DNA from: JAIBBD01 sp041390685
GTDB taxonomy: Bacteria; Chloroflexota; Dehalococcoidia; UBA2979
Reading direction: 5' to 3'
Assembly (NCBI GenBank): GCA_041390685.1
Contig: JAWKPL010000001.1
Span: forward strand, 1,674,001 to 1,738,000
DNA length: 64,000 nt
Of this stretch, positions 48,527-56,477 are shown piece after piece; positions within the stretch are counted from its first letter, which is position 1, and each line of letters starts with the position of its first letter. A program made the translations under genes and the position numbers. The notes under the pieces were generated by a model that was given only the letters and a program-made list of their open reading frames with translations, did not search any database and had not been told where the DNA came from.

Positions 48527-48931
48527 ATGCCCACCCGGACCCCGCCCCGGCCAGCCGATCGACGCGAAGGCGTATTCCGCGCGCTCGCGGACTCCACGCG
48601 CCGCGAGGTCGTCGAGCGGCTGGGGCGCGGTCCGGCATCCGTCAGCGATCTCGCGGGCGGCTTCGACATGGCGCTCCCCTCGTTCGTCGAGCACCTGCGC
48701 GTCCTTGAGGCGTCGGGCCTCGTCCGCTCTGAGAAGCACGGCCGCGTCCGCACCTACGCGCTCGCCCCGGAGGGCCTGCGTCCGCTCGAGGACTGGCTGT
48801 CCGCGCAGCGCCGGCTCTGGGAGCGCCGTCTGGACCAGTTCGATGAGTACGTGCGACAGCTCCACGTCGCGGAGCAAGAGGCAACGACGCCGAGACAACT
48901 CCCGGAAGGGCAGACAGGAGACTCGAGGTGA
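48527..48931 (+). CDS. ArsR-family regulator
   Basis: 134 residues: RREGVFRALADSTRREVVERLGRGPASVSDLAGGFDMALPSFVEHLRVLEASGLVRSEKHGRVRTYAL, that is winged helix with recognition helix PSFVEHLRVL, then a helical C-terminal extension RPLEDWLSAQRRLWERRLDQFDEYVR for dimerisation. No metal ligand pattern. It is the first gene of a three-gene operon with a RibD-like and a SRPBCC protein, overlapping the next gene by four nt. Confidence 0.85.
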   Translation: MPTRTPPRPADRREGVFRALADSTRREVVERLGRGPASVSDLAGGFDMALPSFVEHLRVLEASGLVRSEKHGRVRTYALAPEGLRPLEDWLSAQRRLWERRLDQFDEYVRQLHVAEQEATTPRQLPEGQTGDSR

Positions 48932-49515
48932 GGAAGCTGATCGTCGCGGAGTTCATGTCGCTCGACGGCGTGATGCAGGCGCCCGGCGGCCCCGAGGAGG
49001 ACACCGACGGCGGCTTCGCCCACGGCGGCTGGACGCTGCCCTACTGGCACGACGACATCGGCGCCCGCTTCATGGAGGCAATGGCCGAGTGCGACGCGTT
49101 CCTGCTCGGCCGCCGCACCTGGGAAGGCCACTCAGTGTTCGAGACCTTCGAGGAGGGCGACCCCTTCGGCGACATGATGAAGGCCATGCCCAAGTACGTC
49201 GTCTCGACGACCCTCGAGTCCGCCGACGCCTGGCGTAACTCGACGATCATCCGCGACAACGTCATCGAGGAGGTCCGCCGCTTGAAGGAGCAGCAGGGCA
49301 AATCGATCTACATCGACGGCAGCAGCGTCCTCGTCCACACGCTCGCGGAGCACAGCCTGATCGACGAGTACAGCCTGCTCGTCTACCCGCTCCTCCTCGG
49401 CTCCGGGAAGCGCGTCTTCGCCCCTGGATCCCGTGTGGACTTGAGCCTCGAGGAGACGCGGACCTTCCCCACAGGCGTGGTGCTGATGCGCTATGCCGTG
49501 AACCACGACGCGTAA
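48928..49515 (+). CDS. RibD C-terminal/dihydrofolate-reductase-like protein
   Basis: 195 residues. The sequence RKLIVAEFMSLDGVMQAPGGPEEDTDGGF, ECDAFLLGRRTWEG, KYVVSTTLESADAWRNSTII and SVLVHTLAEHSLIDEYSLLVYPLLLGSGKRVF matches the dihydrofolate-reductase-like (RibD C-terminal) fold that binds NADPH. These actinobacterial-type proteins lie beside ArsR and SRPBCC genes and have unproven reductase roles. GTG start overlaps the regulator's stop. Not a classical DHFR. Confidence 0.88.
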   Translation: MRKLIVAEFMSLDGVMQAPGGPEEDTDGGFAHGGWTLPYWHDDIGARFMEAMAECDAFLLGRRTWEGHSVFETFEEGDPFGDMMKAMPKYVVSTTLESADAWRNSTIIRDNVIEEVRRLKEQQGKSIYIDGSSVLVHTLAEHSLIDEYSLLVYPLLLGSGKRVFAPGSRVDLSLEETRTFPTGVVLMRYAVNHDA

Positions 49516-49568
49516 GACCGCCAGCCGGCCCGCCCTTCCGGCATGCCGGCAGCGCAAAGGAGCAACCG

Positions 49569-50063
49569 ATGACCTCGTACGGTGGATTCGAGATCGACCC
49601 GCGACTGGATCTGGTGCTGGAGCGCACCGTCGATGTGCCGCCGGCCCTCGTCTGGCGGGCATGGACCGAGCCCGCACACTTGAAGGTGTGGTTCTGCCCT
49701 CGGCCCTGGTCGGTGGCTGAGTGTGAAGTGGACCTGCGGCCGGGCGGCAAGTTCCTGACGGTGATGCGCTCGCCCGAGGGAGAAGTGATGCCCGCCGAGG
49801 CCGGCTGTTACCTCGAAGTGGTGCCGGACGAGCGGCTCGTCTGGACGGCGGCCCTTGGCCCCGGCTATCGCCCGCTGCCTGAGTCGGATCTTCCGTTTAC
49901 GGCAGCGATCCTCCTCGAGCCGACGGGCGACGGCGGCACTCGCTACACCGCCATCGCCATGCACCGTGACGAGCCGGGCCGCGAGCAGCACGAGGCGATG
50001 GGGTTCTACGAGGGCTGGGGCACCGTCCTCGACCAGCTCGTGGAGTACGTGAAGACCTGGTAG
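49569..50063 (+). CDS. SRPBCC-domain protein
   Basis: 164 residues: RLDLVLERTVDVPPALVWRAWTEPAHLKVWFCPRPWSVAECEVDLRPGGKFLTVM and PDERLVWTAALGPGYRPL, ending HEAMGFYEGWGTVLDQLVEYVK. The AHSA1 subgroup of SRPBCC proteins. It is separated by 53 nt from the reductase-like gene, with an AAAGGAG ribosome-binding site. As at 10.8 kb, an ArsR regulator and AHSA1 protein are genetically linked, so this is a repeated module. Confidence 0.85.
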   Translation: MTSYGGFEIDPRLDLVLERTVDVPPALVWRAWTEPAHLKVWFCPRPWSVAECEVDLRPGGKFLTVMRSPEGEVMPAEAGCYLEVVPDERLVWTAALGPGYRPLPESDLPFTAAILLEPTGDGGTRYTAIAMHRDEPGREQHEAMGFYEGWGTVLDQLVEYVKTW

Positions 50064-50148
50064 GCGAGTCGACGCCCGTGTCCCGGAACAAGCCTCGCGG
50101 ACTACACTCTGGCAGTCGGAACGAGCCTGCCCGGGAGATCACTCTGCG

Positions 50149-50418
50149 ATGTGGCGCCGCCTGCCGGACCCTGCCCTGGCGCTGCTCAGCGCGGTGCTGA
50201 TCGCGGCCGCGAACCCGAAGTACACACGGCGGCTGTCGTTCGCGGCAGTGGTCGTGTTTCCCGGGTCGTTGATTGCCTTCTTGCTGGGCGTCATCGCGCT
50301 GTGGCGGCCCCATCCGGAGCACGCCTTCGGCCTCTGGGCATGGTCGGCCGTCCTGCTGCTGATCGGCATCGCAATCGTGGCGGGAGCCGTCCGCTCGACC
50401 ACTCGTGGCATCGAGTAG
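50149..50418 (+). CDS. small membrane protein, 89 residues
   Basis: Three hydrophobic stretches (ALALLSAVLIAAANP; FAAVVVFPGSLIAFLLGVIALW; GLWAWSAVLLLIGIAIVAGA), basic N-terminus MWRRLPDP and end VRSTTRGIE. Not recognised. Ends 18 nt before the convergent RodZ-like gene's stop. The ATG and hydrophobic pattern make it likely to be expressed; no function can be offered. Confidence 0.5.
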   Translation: MWRRLPDPALALLSAVLIAAANPKYTRRLSFAAVVVFPGSLIAFLLGVIALWRPHPEHAFGLWAWSAVLLLIGIAIVAGAVRSTTRGIE

Positions 50419-50436
50419 CGCGAGCAGCTCGCCGCG

Positions 50437-51207
50437 CTAGCGCAGCGGCCCGCGCGACACGACCAGCGTCACCGTCTCGCCCCCCGCAAGCGCCGTCGCC
50501 GGCTGCGGCGTCTGCGCGACCACCGTCCCCGCCGGCGCGTCGCTCGGCACCTCGACCGCGACCGGCGTCGCGCCGATCGCCCGGATCACCTCTTCCGCGA
50601 CCGCCCGTTGCACACCGACGAAGTTCGGCGTCTCCCCCTGGTTGAACGCGGGCACCGTCATCTGTGCGCTCGAGGCGCTCTGGTCGCCGCCTCTGTCGTC
50701 GCCCGTGAACGCCGGCACCACCCATAGCATTCCTACGAGGAGCACGAGGACCGCCGCCACGAACAACCATGCCCGTGTGATCCCCGGCAGCGCCGGCAAC
50801 TGCGGCAGCGGGAGCGCCGGAGCCTCGGCGCCCGCGCGCCGCAGGCCCGGCATCGGGTCGAGGCCCGGCGGACGCGGCAGGTCCACCGGCATGCGCCCGA
50901 CCGCCTCCTCCGGGTCGAGCCCCAGCATCCGCGCGTACGATCGCGTAAAGCCGCGCGCGTACACCGGCGCCGGGATCACGTCGTAGTGCTCCGCCTCGAG
51001 CGCTTCGAGGTAGTGCCGGTTGATCCGCGTTGTGCGCTCGACTTCGGCGAACGTCAGGCCCTTGCGCAACCGTGTCTCGCGCAGCCAGTCGCCAAGCGGC
51101 AGCCTCGCCGCGCCCTCCGAGGCCGCGCGGTCCTCCGAGGCATCGTCGCGCCGGCCGCCTTCCGAGCGCGGCGTCCAGCCGCCCGGACGCTCCCGGCGCG
51201 ACTGCAT
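50437..51207 (-). CDS. RodZ-like HTH membrane protein with PASTA domain
   Basis: 256 residues. Cytoplasmic HTH (residues about 40-100): LGDWLRETRLRKGLTFAEVERTTRINRHYLEALEAEHYDVIPAPVYARGFTRSYA is the HTH_25/RodZ signature. A Pro-rich linker follows, then a single TM helix AWLFVAAVLVLLVGMLWVV and an extracytoplasmic PASTA domain (PNFVGVQRAVAEEVIRAIGATPVAVEVPSDAPAGTVVAQTPQPATALAGGETVTLVVS). RodZ links MreB to the cell wall; PASTA domains bind peptidoglycan fragments. ATG at 51207; the start codon overlaps the ADH stop. Confidence 0.85.
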   Translation of the reverse strand: MQSRRERPGGWTPRSEGGRRDDASEDRAASEGAARLPLGDWLRETRLRKGLTFAEVERTTRINRHYLEALEAEHYDVIPAPVYARGFTRSYARMLGLDPEEAVGRMPVDLPRPPGLDPMPGLRRAGAEAPALPLPQLPALPGITRAWLFVAAVLVLLVGMLWVVPAFTGDDRGGDQSASSAQMTVPAFNQGETPNFVGVQRAVAEEVIRAIGATPVAVEVPSDAPAGTVVAQTPQPATALAGGETVTLVVSRGPLR

Positions 51208-52250
51208 CACGCCGAGTCGACGCCCGCGAACTGCACCAGCGACTTCAATCCGCTCATCGCCAGCCGCGAGCTATACGCCTCCGGCGCGTGCTCGATGTCG
51301 TACCGGTTCGTCACGACCTCATCGATGTGCGGCACCTGCCCGAGGAGCGCGATCGTCTTGCGGTACTGCTCCGTCGTCGCGTTCTGCGACCCGCTCAGGA
51401 TGATCTCGCCGTAATGGATGATGTTCGGGTCGAACGGCACCGTCTGGTTCGGCGGGAACCCCGCGAACAGGTTGATCACGCCCTGCTTCCGCACGTAGTC
51501 GATGGCCGGCGTAATGAGGGCGTGCACCCCGACCGTCACCACCACCGCGTCCGCGCCATAGCCGCCCGTGGCCGCCTTCACCTCGGCGAGCACGTCCTGC
51601 GTCTCCGGGTCGAGCACGAGGTCGGCGCCCCACCGCTCCGCGATCGCCCGCCGCTCCGCGACCGGCTCGCTTACGATGATCGGGCTCGCCCCCACCGCCC
51701 GCGCCATGATCAGGTGCAGCAGCCCCATCGGACCCGCCCCCATGATCAGCAACGAGGTGCCCGCCCCCACCTCGCACAGTTCGAGCGAGTTGAGGGTGCA
51801 CGCCGCCGGCTCGGTCAACGCCGCGATGTCCAGCGGCAGATCCTTCGGCACCGGCAGCACGTGGCCGACCCGCAGCAACTCCGCTGGCACGAGGAGCTGC
51901 TCCGCGAACCCGCCGTCGAGGTCGTACCCGAGCGTCCGCCGGTCGATGCAGCGGTTCTGCCGCCCCACGATGCAGAAGCGGCATCGCCCGCACGCGACCA
52001 CCGGGCAGACGACGACGCGGTCGCCTTCGGCGAACCCCGCGCCCTCGCCCACCGCCTCCACGACGCCCGCAATCTCGTGCCCCGGTACCACGCCCGGCTT
52101 CGCGTACTTCTCGCCTCGATACACGCGCACGTCCGAGGCGCACAGCGAGGCCGCCGCCATGCGCAGTCGCAGCTCGCCCGGCCCTGGCTCAGGCGTCGCG
52201 CGGTCGACGACCGATACCTGTCCCGGGGCTTCGAAGATGGTCGCGCGCAT
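51207..52250 (-). CDS. Zn-dependent alcohol dehydrogenase-like protein
   Basis: 347 residues of the medium-chain dehydrogenase family. MRATIFEAPGQVSVVDRATPEPG, the catalytic zinc site ASLCASDVR and PGHEIAGVVEAVGEG, the structural-zinc Cys quartet VVACGRCRFCIVGRQNRC, and the nucleotide-binding GAGPMGLLHLIMARAVG. It is of the threonine/sorbitol dehydrogenase branch; substrate unknown. I start at ATG 52250, behind GGCGGAG. It precedes and overlaps the RodZ-like gene by one codon. Confidence 0.9.
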   Translation of the reverse strand: MRATIFEAPGQVSVVDRATPEPGPGELRLRMAAASLCASDVRVYRGEKYAKPGVVPGHEIAGVVEAVGEGAGFAEGDRVVVCPVVACGRCRFCIVGRQNRCIDRRTLGYDLDGGFAEQLLVPAELLRVGHVLPVPKDLPLDIAALTEPAACTLNSLELCEVGAGTSLLIMGAGPMGLLHLIMARAVGASPIIVSEPVAERRAIAERWGADLVLDPETQDVLAEVKAATGGYGADAVVVTVGVHALITPAIDYVRKQGVINLFAGFPPNQTVPFDPNIIHYGEIILSGSQNATTEQYRKTIALLGQVPHIDEVVTNRYDIEHAPEAYSSRLAMSGLKSLVQFAGVDSA

Positions 52251-52366
52251 GGTCACTCCGCCGTCACTCCGCTGCTGCTCGCCGTCAGATCACGGTCAGT
52301 ATCGCAGCGACCCGTGCCGCCGCGCCAGCCGAGGATGACGCGCCCCGTGATCCCCGCATAAACGCA

Positions 52367-52391
52367 ACCGCCCGGGCGGGGGCCGGGCGGT
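52367..52391 (-). terminator. rpsT terminator
   Basis: 9-bp stem ACCGCCCGG / CCGGGCGGT with a 7-nt G-rich loop; on the minus strand it continues TGCGTTTATG, a modest T-rich tail. Ends about 28 nt beyond the rpsT stop. Confidence 0.6.
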
Positions 52392-52418
52392 GCGGGGAAT
52401 CGGCTGGTGGGAAAGACG

Positions 52419-52688
52419 TTACGAGGCGGCCTGCGCCTTGTTCAGCGCCGCGGCCAGACGCGACTTCCGCCGCGCCGCCGTGTTGGGGTGCATGACACCG
52501 CTCTTCGCCGCCCGGTCGAGCGCCGACTGCGCCGCGCGCAGCGCCTCAGCGGCGTTCTCGTCGCCGGCGGTGATGGCGTCCCGCGCATCGCGGACGCGCC
52601 GTGAGGTGAACGTGCGGATCGGTCGGTTGTGGGCGGCCTGGCGCTCGTTCTGGCGGATGCGCTTGCGGGCCTGCTTGGAATGAGCCAT
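52419..52688 (-). CDS. rpsT: 30S ribosomal protein S20
   Basis: 89 residues: MAHSKQARKRIRQNERQAAHNRPIRTFTSRRVRDARDAITAGDENAAEALRAAQSALDRAAKSGVMHPNTAARRKSRLAAALNKA. The basic three-helix S20 pattern (KRIRQNE, IRT-T-RRVRDA, AKKGV-HPNTAARRKSRL) is clear. It binds 16S rRNA helices early in assembly. I start at ATG 52688 and not at 52721. No other ribosomal genes lie here, which is normal for rpsT. Confidence 0.95.
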   Translation of the reverse strand: MAHSKQARKRIRQNERQAAHNRPIRTFTSRRVRDARDAITAGDENAAEALRAAQSALDRAAKSGVMHPNTAARRKSRLAAALNKAQAAS

Positions 52689-52796
52689 CGAGTGTCGTCC
52701 CTCCTCGGACGGACTTGTCATGTTAGAGGTCCCGCGCCGATGCGTCTATTGCCATAGGCGACGCAGCCAACACGCCCGCGGGTTCATAATGGCCCC

Positions 52797-53219
52797 ATGC
52801 CCCCAGACCTCAACGAACTGCGCCGCCTCCGACGCGCTCGCGACCGCATGGACCGCGAGTACGCCGAACCCCTCGACGTCGCCGCGCTCGCCCGCACCGC
52901 CGCCATGTCCATCGCACACTTCAGCCGCCGCTTCCGCGAGGCCTACGCCGAGACCCCGTACTCCTACCTCATGACCCGACGCATCGAACGCGCCCAGGCC
53001 CTCCTCCGCCGCGGCGACCTCACCGTCACCGAGGTCTGCTTCGCCGTCGGCTGCACCAGCCTCGGTTCCTTCTCCGCCCGCTTCACGGAGGTTGTCGGCG
53101 AAACGCCGAGCGCATACCGCGCCCGCAACCACGACGCCCTGCGCGACGTCTCCCCGTGCCGCCTGATGGTGATCACCCGGCCCCGCAAGGACCGCTCGGC
53201 GTCCCTCGCTCGCAACTGA
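52797..53219 (+). CDS. AraC-family HTH regulator
   Basis: 140 residues. Two HTH segments: REYAEPLDVAALARTAAMSIAHFSRRFREAYAETPYSYLMTRRIERAQ and LLRRGDLTVTEVCFAVGCTSLGSFSARFTEVVGETPSAYRAR, the second with the classical AraC GCTSLGSFSARFTEVVGETPSAYR. There is no N-terminal ligand-binding domain, so regulation may come from level or a partner. Followed after about 90 nt by a VOC-family gene on the same strand, a common pairing in which the regulator controls the metalloenzyme. Confidence 0.88.
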   Translation: MPPDLNELRRLRRARDRMDREYAEPLDVAALARTAAMSIAHFSRRFREAYAETPYSYLMTRRIERAQALLRRGDLTVTEVCFAVGCTSLGSFSARFTEVVGETPSAYRARNHDALRDVSPCRLMVITRPRKDRSASLARN

Positions 53220-53310
53220 GCAGCTTTCGAGAAGCAGCCTCCGCCCCGCGCTCGTAACGTTCTCTCGTGGCCGCCACTGTCCCGCAATGCATTCGAAAGG
53301 GAATGCCCAC

Positions 53311-53715
53311 ATGACCGTCGCACTCTCGACCGTCCACATCCTCGTCGACGACCCCGACGCCGCGCTCGCCTTCTACCGCGACGCACTCGGCCTCGCCGTC
53401 CGCAACGAGGTCGCCCGCGATGGCCTCCGCTGGATCACCCTCGCCACCGAGACCCAGCCCGAGGTCTCCATCGTCCTCTCCCAGCCCCACGCCGGTCGCT
53501 CGCAGGAGGACGGCGACGCCGTCGCCGCCCTCCTCGCCAAGGGCGAGATGTCGCCCGTCCACTTCCGTTGCGAGGACCTCGACGCCACATTCGCCCGCAT
53601 CGCTGCCGCCCCCGGCGTCGAGGTCCTGCAGGAGCCCGCGAGCCAGCCCTGGGGCGTCCGTGACGCCGCGGTCCGCGATCCCGCTGGCAACTTCCTCCGC
53701 ATCGAGCAAGCCTGA
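53311..53715 (+). CDS. VOC-superfamily (glyoxalase-like) protein
   Basis: 134 residues: ALSTVHILVDDPDAALAFYRDALGLAVRNEV, TLATETQPEVSIVLSQP, VHFRCEDLDATFARIAAA and PWGVRDAAVRDPAGNFLRIEQ. These are the paired beta-alpha-beta-beta-beta modules of the VOC fold (glyoxalase I, extradiol dioxygenase, bleomycin resistance). Candidate metal ligands are His in VHI, His in VHF and the terminal Glu in RIEQ. Start ATG 53311, after an AAAGGGA site. Function unspecified. Preceded by an AraC regulator. Confidence 0.88.
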   Translation: MTVALSTVHILVDDPDAALAFYRDALGLAVRNEVARDGLRWITLATETQPEVSIVLSQPHAGRSQEDGDAVAALLAKGEMSPVHFRCEDLDATFARIAAAPGVEVLQEPASQPWGVRDAAVRDPAGNFLRIEQA

Positions 53716-53748
53716 CTACGGTCCGGCCTCGCAGGGCGGCGGAGCCCA

Positions 53749-53776
53749 GGGGCGCATCTGCGAGCAGGTGCGCCCC
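53749..53776 (+). terminator. hairpin terminator after VOC gene
   Basis: 12-bp stem GGGGCGCATCTG / CAGGTGCGCCCC with one G-U pair and a CGAG loop, 33 nt after the VOC stop. It separates the VOC gene from the riboswitch leader. Confidence 0.55.
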
Positions 53777-53877
53777 CCAGTTGAGTCTTAGCGAGCTGGC
53801 CTCCCGAAAACCGGGTGACAGAAGCCCTCCACGAGGGCTCACCAATGGCCCCTCTCGCGTTGACCCTGTCTGCTATC

Positions 53878-54012
53878 GTGGATGCGCCAGCCGAATCCCG
53901 GTGTCGCCGGGAACGGGGGAACCAATTGTGGGGTGCATTGCGCCGCCGGTCGGCGCATAGGCGACTTCCGACGCCGAACCCGTCAGCTAACCCCGTAGGC
54001 GCTCGGAGGTAG
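53878..54012 (+). ncRNA. cyclic di-AMP (ydaO-yuaA) riboswitch
   Basis: Highly conserved ydaO elements in order: CCGAATCC (53891-53898), GAACGGGGGAACCA (53911-53924), GGGGTG (53930-53935), a variable GC-rich hairpin CGCCGCCGGTCGGCGC (53941-53956), then GCCGAACCCGTCAGCTAACCCCGTAGGCG (53973-54001) and GGAGGT. These match the class that binds two c-di-AMP molecules and usually switches expression off when the ligand is high. A GAGGTAGG / CCTACCTC hairpin (54006-54028) follows as a possible expression platform. The next gene is the trehalose synthase/phosphatase. The region 53777-53877 has no gene that I see. Confidence 0.85.
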
Positions 54013-54163
54013 GTTGCGCTCCTACCTCGACGGCGGATGAGGACGGACGGGCCACAGAGCGGCCCGGATGGTCGCTGCCGCGGGCGGAGTGAGAGCGCGC
54101 TGGCCGGGAGAGGGACGTGACGGACGCCGCGCCTCGCCTGACGTGCTGGATCGGCGGCTTCGC

Positions 54164-56377
54164 ATGAGCCGCGTCTTGATCGTCTCCAATCGTCTCCCCG
54201 TCACGCTGCGCGTCGAGGATGAAGACGCCTTCCTTGAGCCGAGCCCCGGCGGGCTCGCCACCGGCCTCGCTTCCCTGACCGAGTCGCCCAGCACCCTCTG
54301 GATCGGCTGGCCCGGCGACCTCGCCGACCTCTCCGAGCGCCAGCGCGCCGCCATCCGCGCCGACCTCGACCGCCGCCGTCTCGTGCCCATCGAGCTCACC
54401 CGCGAGCAGATCCAGAGCTACTACGAGGACTACTCGAACGGCGTCGTCTGGCCTCTCTTCCACCACCTGCCCGACCGCCTCCCCTACGAGGTCGACGGCT
54501 GGGACGTCTACGAGGAGGTCAACAACCTCTTCGCCGACACCGTCGCCCGCCTTTATCGCCCCGGCGACCAGATCTGGGTGCACGACTACCAGTTGATGCG
54601 CCTCCCCGCCCTCCTCCGCGACCGCATTCCCGACGCCGCCATCGGCTTCTTCCTCCACATCCCCTTCCCCTCGTCCGAGGTGTTCCGCATGCTCCCGCAG
54701 CGCCGGCTCATCCTCGAGGGCTTGCTGGGCGCCGACCTCATCGGCTTCCACACCGCCACCTTCATGGACGACTTCCAGACCACGGTCGTCCGCACCCTCG
54801 GCGTCACCTCCGAGGGCAAGCTGCTCAACTGGCGCGGCCGCGACGTTCAGACGGACGTCTTCCCCATGGGCATCGACGCTGCCTCCTTCGCCGAGGTCGC
54901 TACACGCCGCGACGTCGTGAAGCAGGTGCGCGCCTACCGTCAGGGCGCCCCCCTCGTGCGCATTATGCTCGGCATCGACCGCCTCGATTACACGAAGGGC
55001 ATCCCCCGCCGGCTGCTCGCCTTCGGACGCATGCTCGAAACCCACCCCGAGTTGCGTGGTTCGGTGCGCCTCGTCCAGGTCGCCGTCCCCTCGCGCGAAC
55101 GCGTCGAGGCGTATGTGGACTTCCGCCGCCAGTCGGACGAGATCATCGGCCGCATCAACGGCACGTACGGCACGCCCGACTGGACCCCCGTCAGCTGGAT
55201 CAACCGCTCGATGAACAAGGACGAGGTCGTCGCGCTCTACCGCGCTGCCGACGTCATGGTGGTCACTCCCGTCCGCGACGGCATGAACCTCGTCGCCAAG
55301 GAGTTTGTGGCGTCCCGCTTCGACGAGGACGGCGTCCTTGTCCTCAGCGAGTTCGCCGGCGCCGCTGCCGAACTCGCCGAGGCCGTCCAGGTGAACCCCT
55401 ACGATGTCGACGGCATGGCCGAGGCCTACGCCCGCGCCCTCGCCATGCCTGCCGACGAGCGCCATTCGCGCATGCGAGGGATGCGCCGCCGCGTCTTCAT
55501 CAACGACACGGAGCGCTGGAGCCGTCGCTTCCTGATGACCCTCACCACCGCGGCCGAGCGCGGACGCGAGAGTTCCCGCCTCCTCCAGTCCGACCTCGCG
55601 CGCCTCGTCTCCGTCGCCCGCTCGACGCCCGAGCTGGTGCTCATCCTCGACTACGACGGCACGCTGGTGCCCTTCGCCAGCACGCCCGAACTCGGACGCC
55701 CTGACGATGACCTCCTGGACCTGCTGGGGGATCTGGCGCAGCGCCCGCGCACGACGGTACATGTCGTGGGCGGGCGCGGTCGCGAGACCCTCGAGCGGTG
55801 GCTCGGGATGGCCGGCATCGGGCTCCACGCTGAGCACGGCGTCTGGTCCCGCTCACCGGACGGGGGCGCCTGGTCGACCTCCGTCACCGACTCCGGCGAA
55901 TGGCGCGAGGCCGTCAGCCAGCTCTTCGCCGAGTACGCCGCCAGCACTCCCGGATCCCTCGTCGAGGAAAAGACCGTCGGCCTCGCCTGGTACTACCGCG
56001 GCACCGAGCGCGCGTTCGGCATCCGCCAGGCCGACGCCCTCTGGCAGCAACTCGTCGATGTCCTCGATGGCACACAGGCCGAGGTGATCGAGGTCACCGG
56101 TGGCTTCGAGGTGCGTCCTCGTGGCATCAACAAGCGGCTCGTCGTCGCGGACGCCCTCCGGCACGTCTCCTCCGATGCCTACGTCGTCGCCATCGGCGAC
56201 GACGCTACCGACGAGGACATGTTCGCGGCTCTCCCCGAACGCAGCATGGCCATCCACGTCGGCGCCGGCCGCACGGACGCCGCCTACCGCCTCGCGGATG
56301 TCGCCGAGGTGCGCGCCTTCCTCGCCGAGCTGCGCGAGGACGTGCCGATGACGGCAGCCGCCGTCGCCGCCGTCTGA
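54164..56377 (+). CDS. otsAB: fused trehalose-6-phosphate synthase/phosphatase
   Basis: 737 residues. N-terminal GT20 domain (about 1-465): RVLIVSNRLPVTLR, GWPG, VWPLFHHLPD, WVHDYQLMRLPALLRDRIPDAAIGFFLHIPFPSSEVFR, RLDYTKGIPRR and the acceptor/donor site VTPVRDGMNLVAKEFVA. C-terminal HAD phosphatase (about 490-737): LILDYDGTLVPF (DXDXT) and AIGDDATDEDMFAAL. Reactions: UDP-glucose + glucose-6-phosphate to trehalose-6-phosphate, then to trehalose. ATG at 54164. The c-di-AMP riboswitch leader controls it, which ties trehalose to osmotic signalling. Confidence 0.94.
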   Translation: MSRVLIVSNRLPVTLRVEDEDAFLEPSPGGLATGLASLTESPSTLWIGWPGDLADLSERQRAAIRADLDRRRLVPIELTREQIQSYYEDYSNGVVWPLFHHLPDRLPYEVDGWDVYEEVNNLFADTVARLYRPGDQIWVHDYQLMRLPALLRDRIPDAAIGFFLHIPFPSSEVFRMLPQRRLILEGLLGADLIGFHTATFMDDFQTTVVRTLGVTSEGKLLNWRGRDVQTDVFPMGIDAASFAEVATRRDVVKQVRAYRQGAPLVRIMLGIDRLDYTKGIPRRLLAFGRMLETHPELRGSVRLVQVAVPSRERVEAYVDFRRQSDEIIGRINGTYGTPDWTPVSWINRSMNKDEVVALYRAADVMVVTPVRDGMNLVAKEFVASRFDEDGVLVLSEFAGAAAELAEAVQVNPYDVDGMAEAYARALAMPADERHSRMRGMRRRVFINDTERWSRRFLMTLTTAAERGRESSRLLQSDLARLVSVARSTPELVLILDYDGTLVPFASTPELGRPDDDLLDLLGDLAQRPRTTVHVVGGRGRETLERWLGMAGIGLHAEHGVWSRSPDGGAWSTSVTDSGEWREAVSQLFAEYAASTPGSLVEEKTVGLAWYYRGTERAFGIRQADALWQQLVDVLDGTQAEVIEVTGGFEVRPRGINKRLVVADALRHVSSDAYVVAIGDDATDEDMFAALPERSMAIHVGAGRTDAAYRLADVAEVRAFLAELREDVPMTAAAVAAV

Positions 56378-56477
56378 GGCTGTCCGCGGGTCCTGACGGC
56401 CACCCCGCCGCTGGATGACGGACGTGCTAGACTGCCGACGCGACTCAGGGCACTTGAACTCAGGGAAGGGAGTCAAG

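Noticed and set aside
53987..55837. 616-codon open frame antisense to the trehalose gene
   Set aside because: Composition is Glu/Val/Asp repetition from reading GC-rich codons backwards; the plus frame encodes clear OtsA motifs.
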